A stretch of 64,000 bases of DNA from SZUA-309 sp965233675 (lineage in GTDB: Bacteria; Pseudomonadota; Gammaproteobacteria; Pseudomonadales; Azotimanducaceae). Of this stretch, positions 49,127 through 56,998 are shown one piece after another. A model generated the notes under the pieces. That model saw nothing but the letters and a program-made list of their open reading frames with translations. It was not told where the DNA came from and searched no databases. Positions within the stretch are counted from its first letter, which is position 1. Each line of letters opens with the position of its first letter. Location of the stretch: NCBI GenBank assembly GCA_965233675.1, contig OZ247498.1:3720001-3784000 (forward strand), given 5' to 3'. Both the position numbers and the translations under genes were made by a program.

Positions 49127-51643
49127 ATGGCTGCCTCTACAAAGGACATGTCGACACAGCAGGCCCAGCACGCACCGGTACGTCTGCTGATCGCAGAGCG
49201 ATCCGAAAACGCCGCATACCAGTTTGACTCGCTTCTCAGGGACGCCGGCGTCGCCACGAGACCGGAAGTCATCGAACTGCCGATGGCGATCGACAAGCTG
49301 GCACACGCAGACATGATGATCTGCAACGCGGCGCTGCCTGAACTGAATCAGCTGCTCCCGCGCCTGGTGAGTCTGGCACCCCGGGTGCCCATCATCCTGG
49401 TCAGCAACGACGAAGCCCCACTCACCGCCGCCGAAGGTATGGAACTCGGCGCCGCCGACGTGGTTGCCGAAGCAGACAGCCAGCATCTGGTGCTGGTGGT
49501 CAAACGCGAACTCGAACACGTCTGCCGGAACCTCCAGTACCGGCAGATGAAGAAAGCCCTCGCCGAGGCCGAACAGCGCTGCCAGTTGCTGCTGGAAAGC
49601 TCCCGTGCTGCCATCGCCTATGTGCATGAAGGCATGCACATTCATGCAAACGAGCACTATCTGAAGCTGTTCGGTTTCGACGATGCGGACGACCTGCTCG
49701 GGTTGCCGCTGATCGATCTGATGGCGACAGACAGCGTCTCCCCGCTGAAAGATACGCTCAAGGCTTTCCGTACCGAAGAACAGGAAACTGAATTCGAGTT
49801 CACCGGCGTCAGCACGGGCGGCGACACCATCGCCGGCAGCATGACCCTGGCTGCCGCCGAGTACGAAGGCGAACACTGCCTCCAGGTCACTGTGCGTCCT
49901 CAGGCTGCCGCACCGGCCAGTCTGTCACTGGTTGCCGATCAGAATGCCATCGGGAACACCGCAGAAAATACAGAGACGGCCGATGCCGCCGCTGATACCG
50001 CTACCAATGGGGCTGCCATCGACGATACGGACGACGTTCCGGTGCTGGACGCGGAAGCCATCGTCACCACGGGTGATGACACGGCGGCGCCGGAAGCGCA
50101 GGCCGATCAGACGGATGCAGACGTCGACGCCGCCGTGGACGGGATCGAGTTCGAACTCGAGCTGGAAGACGCAAGCGCGCAGCAAACTGCGGCGACCCCG
50201 GCAGTGGAATCAAGCGACGCCAACGGAGCAGACGCGAACACCATCGAGTTCGAGATGACAAACAGCGTTCCGTCAGAGCCGGCCGCCGCTACGGAAGAAG
50301 GAACCGACAACGCTGGAAACAGCCCTGCGGATCCAGCCCCGGAACTCACCGCCCAGCCTGAGGCAGGTGCCTACGATCGAATCCTGCCGCTGCCGGAATT
50401 CCTGCAGCTGTCGGAATCCCTGGCTGCCGCCCACGACGGCCAGTTCGTCAGTGTGTTCGTTGCCCAGGTAGACGGTTATGAAGACCTGCAACGCGCCTTC
50501 GGACTCGCGGGGGTGGACGATGCCTGCCGCAAGGTCGGGGCCACGCTCCTGGCGAGCGTGGAAGCGCCCTTTGTGCAGGTCTCGCCGTCGCAATGGGCCA
50601 TGCTCATCTGCGCCCAGACCCGGGAAGCAGCGCTCAGCAAGGTTGACGAACACCGGGCCGCGGTCGAACGGATGATGTTCGAGATCCGCGAGAAGACTGT
50701 ACGTCCTACCTGCACCTTCGCCGGCGCGATCCTGAACAACGAAGGTTTCGACAGCATTTCCGCCGCCCTCGAAGCTACGCTCGATAACGCCATCACCGCA
50801 CTGCGCAGCGCCCTGCAATCCTCCGACGGCAATACGGTCAAGCTGCCGGCGTTCGAAAACGCCGAGCAGGAATACGACGACGAAGCCAATCGGATTCTGG
50901 CGCTGATCACCGAGGCGATCGAGAACCAGTCGTTCACGCTGCTGTTCCAGCCGATCATCAGCCTTCGCGGCGACTCGGACGAACATTACGAAGTCTTCCT
51001 GCGGATGAGTGACCGCGACGGCAATCAGATGGCGCCGGGCGAGTTCCTGCGCACGGCCATCGATAACAACGTGGCCGGAAAGATCGACCGCTGGGTGATC
51101 CTGCAGTCCATCAAGATGCTGTCGCAGCACCGGGCCAACGGTCACAACACACGGCTGACCATCAACCTGACCGCCAACAGCGTGTCGGACCCGGAGTTCA
51201 TTCAGTGGCTGGGTGTGGCCATCAAAGCCGCCCGGATGCCCTCCGACGCGGTGATTTTCCAGATCACGGAACGGGACGCCTCCACCTACATCCGCCAGAC
51301 GCGGGAGTTCGTGGAAGGCCTCAAGCACCTGCACTGCCGGACCTCTCTGTCACGCTTCGGCCTGGCCGACGAGCCTTTCGAAGTGCTCGGTCACATCCCC
51401 GTGGACTTCGTCAAACTCGACGGAGAGCTGATCGAAGCCCTGGACAAGGATCCGAGCCGGAAAGACGAAGTTGCCGAGATGGTTCGCGAGCTGCAGAACC
51501 AGGGCAAGCTGACCATCGTGCCCATGGTGGAAAGTGCCAGTCTGCTTTCCACCCTCTGGCAGGCCGGCGTGAACTACATCCAGGGACACTACCTGCAGGA
51601 ACCGTCCACCAACATGGACTACGATTTCAGCACGGACGACTGA
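49127..51643 (+). CDS. fimX: FimX-like protein: REC-like, PAS, degenerate GGDEF and degenerate EAL
   Basis: FimX binds c-di-GMP through an inactive EAL domain and drives polar type IV pilus assembly. The 838-residue protein has a receiver-like domain (18-140), a PAS domain (150-270), an Ala/Asp/Glu-rich linker (275-405), a GGDEF-like domain (410-575) in which SPSQWAML stands where GGDEF should be, and an EAL-like domain (594-830). The EAL motif reads EVF in HYEVFLRM and the DDFG site reads SRFG, so neither synthesis nor hydrolysis of c-di-GMP is expected. MSTQQ at residue 8 is an alternative start. Confidence 0.85.
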   Translation: MAASTKDMSTQQAQHAPVRLLIAERSENAAYQFDSLLRDAGVATRPEVIELPMAIDKLAHADMMICNAALPELNQLLPRLVSLAPRVPIILVSNDEAPLTAAEGMELGAADVVAEADSQHLVLVVKRELEHVCRNLQYRQMKKALAEAEQRCQLLLESSRAAIAYVHEGMHIHANEHYLKLFGFDDADDLLGLPLIDLMATDSVSPLKDTLKAFRTEEQETEFEFTGVSTGGDTIAGSMTLAAAEYEGEHCLQVTVRPQAAAPASLSLVADQNAIGNTAENTETADAAADTATNGAAIDDTDDVPVLDAEAIVTTGDDTAAPEAQADQTDADVDAAVDGIEFELELEDASAQQTAATPAVESSDANGADANTIEFEMTNSVPSEPAAATEEGTDNAGNSPADPAPELTAQPEAGAYDRILPLPEFLQLSESLAAAHDGQFVSVFVAQVDGYEDLQRAFGLAGVDDACRKVGATLLASVEAPFVQVSPSQWAMLICAQTREAALSKVDEHRAAVERMMFEIREKTVRPTCTFAGAILNNEGFDSISAALEATLDNAITALRSALQSSDGNTVKLPAFENAEQEYDDEANRILALITEAIENQSFTLLFQPIISLRGDSDEHYEVFLRMSDRDGNQMAPGEFLRTAIDNNVAGKIDRWVILQSIKMLSQHRANGHNTRLTINLTANSVSDPEFIQWLGVAIKAARMPSDAVIFQITERDASTYIRQTREFVEGLKHLHCRTSLSRFGLADEPFEVLGHIPVDFVKLDGELIEALDKDPSRKDEVAEMVRELQNQGKLTIVPMVESASLLSTLWQAGVNYIQGHYLQEPSTNMDYDFSTDD

Positions 51644-51646
51644 GCA

Positions 51647-52885
51647 TCAGTCAAATCCAGCCTGCCGGATGTCGCGGTCGCTGAAACCCATCAGATAAAG
51701 CACGCTGTCGAGGCCGAAGTTCGATATGGCGTGGCTGGCTGATTCCTTCACCACGGGCTTGGCATGGTAGGCAACACCCAGTCCTGCCCGACTCAGCATG
51801 GGCAGGTCGTTGGCACCATCGCCGATGGCAATGGTCTGCTCCAGGGTGATCCCTTCCCGGTCTGCGATTTCCTCCAGCAGGGCCGCCTTCCTGGCTGCAT
51901 CCACGATGCCGCCACTGACTTCGCCGGTCATGACGCCATCGACGATCTCGAGCTCGTTGGCGAACACGTAGTCGATCCCGAGCTCCTGGCGCAGGTGTTC
52001 CCCGACGTACTGAAAACCGCCGGAAAGGATGGCGGTCTTGAAACCAAAATGCTTGAGCGCCCGGATCAGGCGATGGGCACCCTCATTGAGTGCCACCGTG
52101 TCGGCCACGGTCCTGAGCGCTGACTCCGGCAGGCCCTTCAGCAGCGCCGCCCGGGCCCGGAAACTCTCCTGAAAATTGAGTTCGCCCCGCATGGCGCGCT
52201 CTGTGATCTCCGCGACCGCGTCACGAACGCCGTGAATGCCTGCCAGTTCATCGATGACTTCCGCATTAATCAGCGTGGAGTCCATATCGAAGGCTACCAG
52301 GCGGCGGTTCCGACGATAGACCGTATCCCGTTGCAGGCTGAAATCGAAGACCAGCTCGTCGGCAGCGGCCAGCAGCGAGGCCTTGAGCGCAGCCGCGTCG
52401 GTGGGATCACCGCGCAGGGAAAATTCAATGGACGTCCGGGTACTGGCGCCTGTCTCGGCCAGGGGAATACGCCCCGACAAACGCCGGATGCTGTCGATGT
52501 TCAGACCGTGCCGGAAAACGGTATCTGTCACCGCCGCGATCTGCGGCCCCCTGACGCCCGCGGCCAGAAGCGTGAGTATGTGCCGGGACTTCCCCTGGCT
52601 GCCCACCCACTCATCGTAATCTTCGGCGGAAATGGGGTCGGACCTCAGCACAACGCCCGCGGTATCACAGGTGCTCTGAACGGCGGCCAGAGCACCCGGC
52701 ACGTCTTCCCCCGCGGCAAACTCCACCAGCATGCCGAGAATCAGCTCGTCATGGATGATGGCCTGGCCCAGATCGAGGAGGCGCACTTGATAAGCAGCCA
52801 GAGCCGATGTCAACATGGCCATCAACCCCGGCTGATCCTGCCCGGATATATTCAGTAGAACGAATTGCTTGTCGTTTGCTGGCAT
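51647..52885 (-). CDS. serB: Phosphoserine phosphatase SerB
   Basis: SerB releases serine from phosphoserine, the last step of serine synthesis. The 412-residue protein has two N-terminal ACT-like regions (1-185; LNISGQDQPGLMAMLTSAL first) and a HAD phosphatase with FDMDSTLIN near 200, ILSGGFQYVGEHL near 292 and GDGANDLPMLSRAGLGVAYHAKP near 355. The extra ACT regions match the Pseudomonas form, which is longer than E. coli SerB (322). It converges on fimX and is divergent from the YtjB-like gene. Confidence 0.96.
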   Translation of the reverse strand: MPANDKQFVLLNISGQDQPGLMAMLTSALAAYQVRLLDLGQAIIHDELILGMLVEFAAGEDVPGALAAVQSTCDTAGVVLRSDPISAEDYDEWVGSQGKSRHILTLLAAGVRGPQIAAVTDTVFRHGLNIDSIRRLSGRIPLAETGASTRTSIEFSLRGDPTDAAALKASLLAAADELVFDFSLQRDTVYRRNRRLVAFDMDSTLINAEVIDELAGIHGVRDAVAEITERAMRGELNFQESFRARAALLKGLPESALRTVADTVALNEGAHRLIRALKHFGFKTAILSGGFQYVGEHLRQELGIDYVFANELEIVDGVMTGEVSGGIVDAARKAALLEEIADREGITLEQTIAIGDGANDLPMLSRAGLGVAYHAKPVVKESASHAISNFGLDSVLYLMGFSDRDIRQAGFD

Positions 52886-53024
52886 TCTCTTATGACTGAC
52901 GTCTCATAACTGAAGTTTTATAACCGAACGCGACCGGATGCTATGGCAGCCGGGACGGGCCGGTCGCCTGAACAGAGCCTTGAAGAGAGCCCTGAAGAGA
53001 CCGCCGGAATCATCCCCGGCCGAG

Positions 53025-53060
53025 TCCACGGACCAATCCACGGACCAATCCACGGACAAG
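53025..53060. repeat. Three tandem 12-base repeats upstream of the ytjB-like gene
   Basis: TCCACGGACCAA occurs twice exactly and a third time as TCCACGGACAAG, head to tail, in the 269-base spacer between serB and the next gene. The surrounding sequence also has loose repeats of the type CCCTGAAGAGA. Neither strand carries a supported gene here. Confidence 0.8.
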
Positions 53061-53154
53061 CCCTCGGATCGCGTCTGCCCTCGGACAGAGGCTCCGACAA
53101 AGAAATGGTGGTGAACAACCAGATGCTCCTGAAACAGATGCGCTTGAAACGGCC

Positions 53155-54342
53155 TTGAAGCTTACTGCTCACATAACCCGCGTCAAACAGGTTTCCATAC
53201 TCCAGCTTTTCGTCGCCACGGCGCTCACTGGTGCTGGCCTGATGCTGCTTTGGTCGCTCAGCAGCGACGAAGAGGCGCATATCGATCAATTCGGAACCGC
53301 GATCGTCGGCGCCCTCTCGAGCCAGGTGGTCGAGCCGCTGGTGAATCGGGACCTCATTCATCTCGGCGTGCTGATCAATCGGGTAACTGCCCTGCCCGCC
53401 GTGAGCGGCGCCAGCGTGCATGGCATGGACAACGAACCGCTGGCGCTGTCCGGCAAGCTGACCAGTGGCCGGACCTTCAGCGAACAGGTGGTGGGGAACG
53501 GTCGAAGTCTCGGGGTGCTGCGCGTGCACATCGATGCATCCAGGTTCGATACAGGCCTGTCTTTTTCTTTCGTGCTGGCCAGCATGCTCTGGGTCGGCCT
53601 GGTGCCTCTGGTGGTACTCGGCGCCAGTCAGATCTCGCGCTCCGCCCTGGAGTTCCGGATGAACCGCAAAGTATCGGAGGAGTCGGCGGAGTATCTGGCC
53701 ACACTGCCGGAACCGGATCCGGAACCCTGCTACCTGGTGGCCGTGAATCTCTTCAATCAGCTTTCGCTGACCCCTGAACAATGCGCGCGCGAGCTGACCT
53801 TCACCCGCATGACGGCGGCCCGGGTTGCCGCCCTCCATCATGGGGAGGTAGCCGATCTGCCCGGCACCGGCCTCCTGCTCACCTTCGGCGGCAGTCACAG
53901 CGACGATCGGCCTTTTCACGTGCTCTGCGCGGCATTTGCACTCAGTCGCCTGCTGGCGGAAGGAGAATCTCTCGGCCGCTACCGGCTCGGCGTGCACATG
54001 CTCACGCTGGAGCCCGATGACGAGCTGTCGGTGAATTCAGACCCGGTCAAAGACACGGCCATTCTTTCCGCGCTGGCGAAAGACAATACCATCGTTGCCA
54101 GCGCCACCCTGGTCGAGCAGGTGCCCTATCAGCAACGTCTCGTGCTCGAAACCATGCAGCATCCGCTGCTGGAAGAGCTCGAAACGATCGGTGGCGGGGC
54201 GACACTGGCCAAGGCGCTGGCCCCGCCCCATGACGACCTGATCGCTCAGCAGCTGCTGGAACTCAGAGGCGAAGCAGGCAGCGATACGGACGATCAGTCC
54301 GACCGCTCAGGCCCTTCAACCGCCAGCGAATCCACCTTCTGA
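53155..54342 (+). CDS. YtjB/AhpA-family membrane protein
   Basis: The 395-residue protein has two membrane helices (ILQLFVATALTGAGLMLLWSL near 15-35 and FVLASMLWVGLVPLVVLGAS near 140-160) enclosing a periplasmic domain of about 100 residues, then a large cytosolic part that resembles a degenerate cyclase-like fold (GTGLLLTFGGSHSDDRPFHVLCAAFALSRLL). The family is conserved divergently from serB. The start is TTG at 53155, with no ATG in frame; it overlaps the stop of a short upstream frame (TTGA). Its 3' end overlaps parC by 49 bases. Its function is unknown. Confidence 0.8.
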   Translation: MKLTAHITRVKQVSILQLFVATALTGAGLMLLWSLSSDEEAHIDQFGTAIVGALSSQVVEPLVNRDLIHLGVLINRVTALPAVSGASVHGMDNEPLALSGKLTSGRTFSEQVVGNGRSLGVLRVHIDASRFDTGLSFSFVLASMLWVGLVPLVVLGASQISRSALEFRMNRKVSEESAEYLATLPEPDPEPCYLVAVNLFNQLSLTPEQCARELTFTRMTAARVAALHHGEVADLPGTGLLLTFGGSHSDDRPFHVLCAAFALSRLLAEGESLGRYRLGVHMLTLEPDDELSVNSDPVKDTAILSALAKDNTIVASATLVEQVPYQQRLVLETMQHPLLEELETIGGGATLAKALAPPHDDLIAQQLLELRGEAGSDTDDQSDRSGPSTASESTF

Positions 54343-56546
54343 AAACCACGCGGCAGTTTCCGGCCTCTGCGTGCCCGCTCGCCCACATAGTGTTCCAGGT
54401 CCTTCTGCTTCATACGCAGATGCCGGGCACCGGCCAGCACCAGAAGCTCATCCGATGGCCCCATAATCTTCACGGCGACCATCTGCTCTTCGCCTGACTT
54501 GAACGCAGGTGTGGGAATATTGATCAGCTTGTTGCCCTTGCCCCGCGCCAGCGCCGGCACATCGGCAAGGGGAAAAACGAGCATACGTCCCTGATTGGTG
54601 ACCGCCACCACCTGCGCATCCTCTTCGTCGGCGAGCACGACCGGCGGCAGGGAGGCGCCTTCCTTCGCTACGCTGAGCGTGGCCTTGCCCGCCTTGTTCT
54701 TCGTGACCATGTCTTCGAGCTTGCAGACGAACCCGTACCCGGCCGTGCTGGCCAGCAGCACCCGGGTGCTGCCGGGGCCCATGGTCACGCCTGTGAAACG
54801 GGCACCCGCAGGTGGTTTCAATCGGCCGGTGAGTGGCTCGCCCTGACCCCGGGCACTCGGCAGCGTGTGTGGTGCAACCGAATAGGTCCTGCCCGTTGAA
54901 TCGAGGAAGACGAGCGTCTCGTTGGTCCGACCGCGGGCGGAATCATGGTAGCTGTCGCCGCCGCGGAAGTTGAGCTCGTGTGGGTTCACCTCGTGACCCT
55001 TGGCGGCCCGCACCCAGCCTTTCTCCGAGAGGACCACGGTGACGGGTTCATTGCTGATCAGGTCTTCCTCGCTGAAGGCACTGGCGTCTTCCGCTTCGGC
55101 GATGGGCGAGCAGCGCTCGTCACCGTACTTTTCCGCGTCGGCCAGTAATTCCTTCTTGATCAGCGTCTTCATCCGCGCTTTGGAATTCAGGGTTTTTTCC
55201 AGGTCCGCCTTCTCGGCTTCCAGCTCATCCTTTTCGCCCCTGAGCTTCTGTTCCTCCAGCCTGGCCAGCTGACGCAGGCGGATGTCGAGGATGGCATTGG
55301 CCTGAATCTCCGACAGTTTGAACTTCGTCATCAGCGAGGCTTTCGGATCATCCTCTTCACGGATGATGCGGATCACTTCATCGATATTGAGGTAGGCCAC
55401 GAGCAGGCCATCCAGGATATGCAGGCGCTCGTTGATCTTCTCCAGTCGATAGGAGAGCCGCCGACGCACGGTTTCGTGCCGGTACTCGAGCCACTCCTTG
55501 AGGATCTGCTGCAGGTTCTTCACCTGGGGCTTCTGATCCAGCCCGATCATGTTCAGATTGATCCGGTAGCTCTTCTCCAGATCCGTTGTGGCAAAGAGGT
55601 GGCTCATCATGCGAGGCACATCCACCCGGTTGGAGCGGGGCACCAGGACCAGGCGGGTCGGGTTTTCATGATCCGACTCATCCCGCAGATCCGTGAGCAT
55701 GGGCAGCTTCTTGGCATGCATCTGCTGGGCGATCTGCTCCAGCACCTTGGCCGGCGACGCCTGATGCGGCAGCGCGGTGATCACCACCTCAGTGCCTTCG
55801 GTCTGATACACGGCCCGGGCCCGCACGCTGCCCCGGCCGGTTTCGTACATCAGTCTGAGGTCGGCCTCCGGGGTGATGATGGTCGCTTCCGACGGAAAGT
55901 CCGGGGCCCTGATGTGGGTCATCAGTTCCCCGACAGTGGCCTTGGGTTTATCCAGCAGATGGATACAGGCGCTGATCACCTCGTTCATGTTGTGCGGTGG
56001 AATGTCCGTGGCCATGCCCACGGCAATCCCGGTGGAACCATTCAGCAGCAGGAACGGCAGTCGCGCCGGCAGCAGCGTGGGTTCGTTCAGAGTGCCGTCG
56101 AAGTTCGGTGCAAAATCCACGGTACCCTGCCGGGTTTCCGCAAGCAGCAGCTCGGCATAGCGGGAAAGCTTGGCTTCCGTATAACGCATGGCGGCGAAGG
56201 ACTTGGGGTCATCGGGGGCCCCCCAGTTGCCCTGCCCCTCCACCAGCGGATAGCGGAAGGAAAACGGCTGCGCCATCAGCACCATCGCCTCATAGATCGC
56301 GCTGTCACCATGGGGATGGTATTTGCCCATCACGTCACCCACCGGGCGGGCAGACTTGGCGAACTTGGCCTGATTGTTCAGACCCATGTCGCCCATGGTG
56401 TAGATGATTCGCCGCTGTACCGGCTTCAGGCCGTCGGCGATGTGCGGCAAGGCTCTATCGTTGATGACGTACATGGAGTAATCCAGGTACGCGCGTTCGG
56501 TGTAGTTCCTTAGGGGGAGTTGTTCGAAATCTGTACTTTCTGCCAT
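54294..56546 (-). CDS. parC: DNA topoisomerase IV subunit A
   Basis: ParC is the DNA cleavage subunit of topoisomerase IV, which decatenates daughter chromosomes. The 750-residue protein has the catalytic tyrosine in AMRYTEAKLSRYAELLL (near 121-137), the quinolone-resistance region HPHGDSAIYEAMV with wild-type-like Ser and Glu, and a shortened C-terminal beta-pinwheel (about 500-735). ParE is upstream in the same direction, but the two are separated by 452 bases that contain a large hairpin repeat. Confidence 0.96.
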   Translation of the reverse strand: MAESTDFEQLPLRNYTERAYLDYSMYVINDRALPHIADGLKPVQRRIIYTMGDMGLNNQAKFAKSARPVGDVMGKYHPHGDSAIYEAMVLMAQPFSFRYPLVEGQGNWGAPDDPKSFAAMRYTEAKLSRYAELLLAETRQGTVDFAPNFDGTLNEPTLLPARLPFLLLNGSTGIAVGMATDIPPHNMNEVISACIHLLDKPKATVGELMTHIRAPDFPSEATIITPEADLRLMYETGRGSVRARAVYQTEGTEVVITALPHQASPAKVLEQIAQQMHAKKLPMLTDLRDESDHENPTRLVLVPRSNRVDVPRMMSHLFATTDLEKSYRINLNMIGLDQKPQVKNLQQILKEWLEYRHETVRRRLSYRLEKINERLHILDGLLVAYLNIDEVIRIIREEDDPKASLMTKFKLSEIQANAILDIRLRQLARLEEQKLRGEKDELEAEKADLEKTLNSKARMKTLIKKELLADAEKYGDERCSPIAEAEDASAFSEEDLISNEPVTVVLSEKGWVRAAKGHEVNPHELNFRGGDSYHDSARGRTNETLVFLDSTGRTYSVAPHTLPSARGQGEPLTGRLKPPAGARFTGVTMGPGSTRVLLASTAGYGFVCKLEDMVTKNKAGKATLSVAKEGASLPPVVLADEEDAQVVAVTNQGRMLVFPLADVPALARGKGNKLINIPTPAFKSGEEQMVAVKIMGPSDELLVLAGARHLRMKQKDLEHYVGERARRGRKLPRGFQKVDSLAVEGPERSD

Positions 56547-56590
56547 CTGGGGTCTGTTCAGTGATTGTGTGGTTTCACGGGCCGACTGCC

Positions 56591-56720
56591 CTGTGTATGC
56601 GAATGTCCTTTATGGGGACGCTAGAGCGGGAGCTACGCTCCCGGCTCCCCATCCCTGGGCGCTCAGGCGGGGCACATCCCTGTGCCCCGACTGCCCCCTA
56701 AAGGACATTCGCATACACAG
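56591..56720 (-). repeat. Large hairpin repeat, copy C
   Basis: A perfect 22-base inverted repeat (56591-56612 and 56699-56720), extendable by five pairs past one mismatch, encloses 86 bases. The arm contains TGTGTATGCGAATGTCC. On the reverse strand the core has an inner hairpin GGGGCACAGGGATGTGCCCC (56669-56688), then CCTGAGCG, CCAGGGATGGGG, a further small hairpin with GGGAGC/GCTCCC, and AGCGTCCCC, the same order of parts as copy B. Confidence 0.85.
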
Positions 56721-56742
56721 AGCAGCCCGCCCACCAAGGCCC

Positions 56743-56795
56743 ATCCAAGACTGGACACCCTCCGCCGATTGGAGGTGATCGTCAGCTACCACCGC
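56743..56795 (-). repeat. Flanking module associated with hairpin copy C
   Basis: This segment starts with the same ATCCAAG as 4542-4596 and shares GATCGTCAGCTACCACC with its GGTCGTCAGCCGAACCACC, at a similar distance from its hairpin and in the same relative orientation. Between it and the hairpin, CCGCCCACCAAGGCC (56728-56742) is the reverse complement of a sequence very like GGCCTTGGTGGGTGGG next to copy B (4601-4616). Confidence 0.55.
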
Positions 56796-56998
56796 AGTGC
56801 GAGAGGTGGAAGGTGTTCGGGTATTGGAGGGTTTCGAATATCTGTTCACGGTCAGGTTCAGAGATCGGGAATCCTGGTTCGTCGGTGGGCTAAGAAACCA
56901 CCACCACGACGTGTTCAGATGAATTTCCGGATGAGGTTGGAGTGAAGCAGCGCCCTCACCCAAAAACGCCTCTCTTGGATCATTCACAGGAAACACAA

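Larger units (their letters stand above)
56547..56998. other. parE-parC spacer holding the third hairpin repeat
   Basis: This 452-base spacer between two same-direction topoisomerase genes contains hairpin copy C (56591-56720) and its flanking module (56743-56795). The remaining 200 bases next to parE are lower in GC and could include a parC promoter, but I see no clear boxes. The open frame across it on the reverse strand runs through the palindrome and is not called. Confidence 0.65.
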
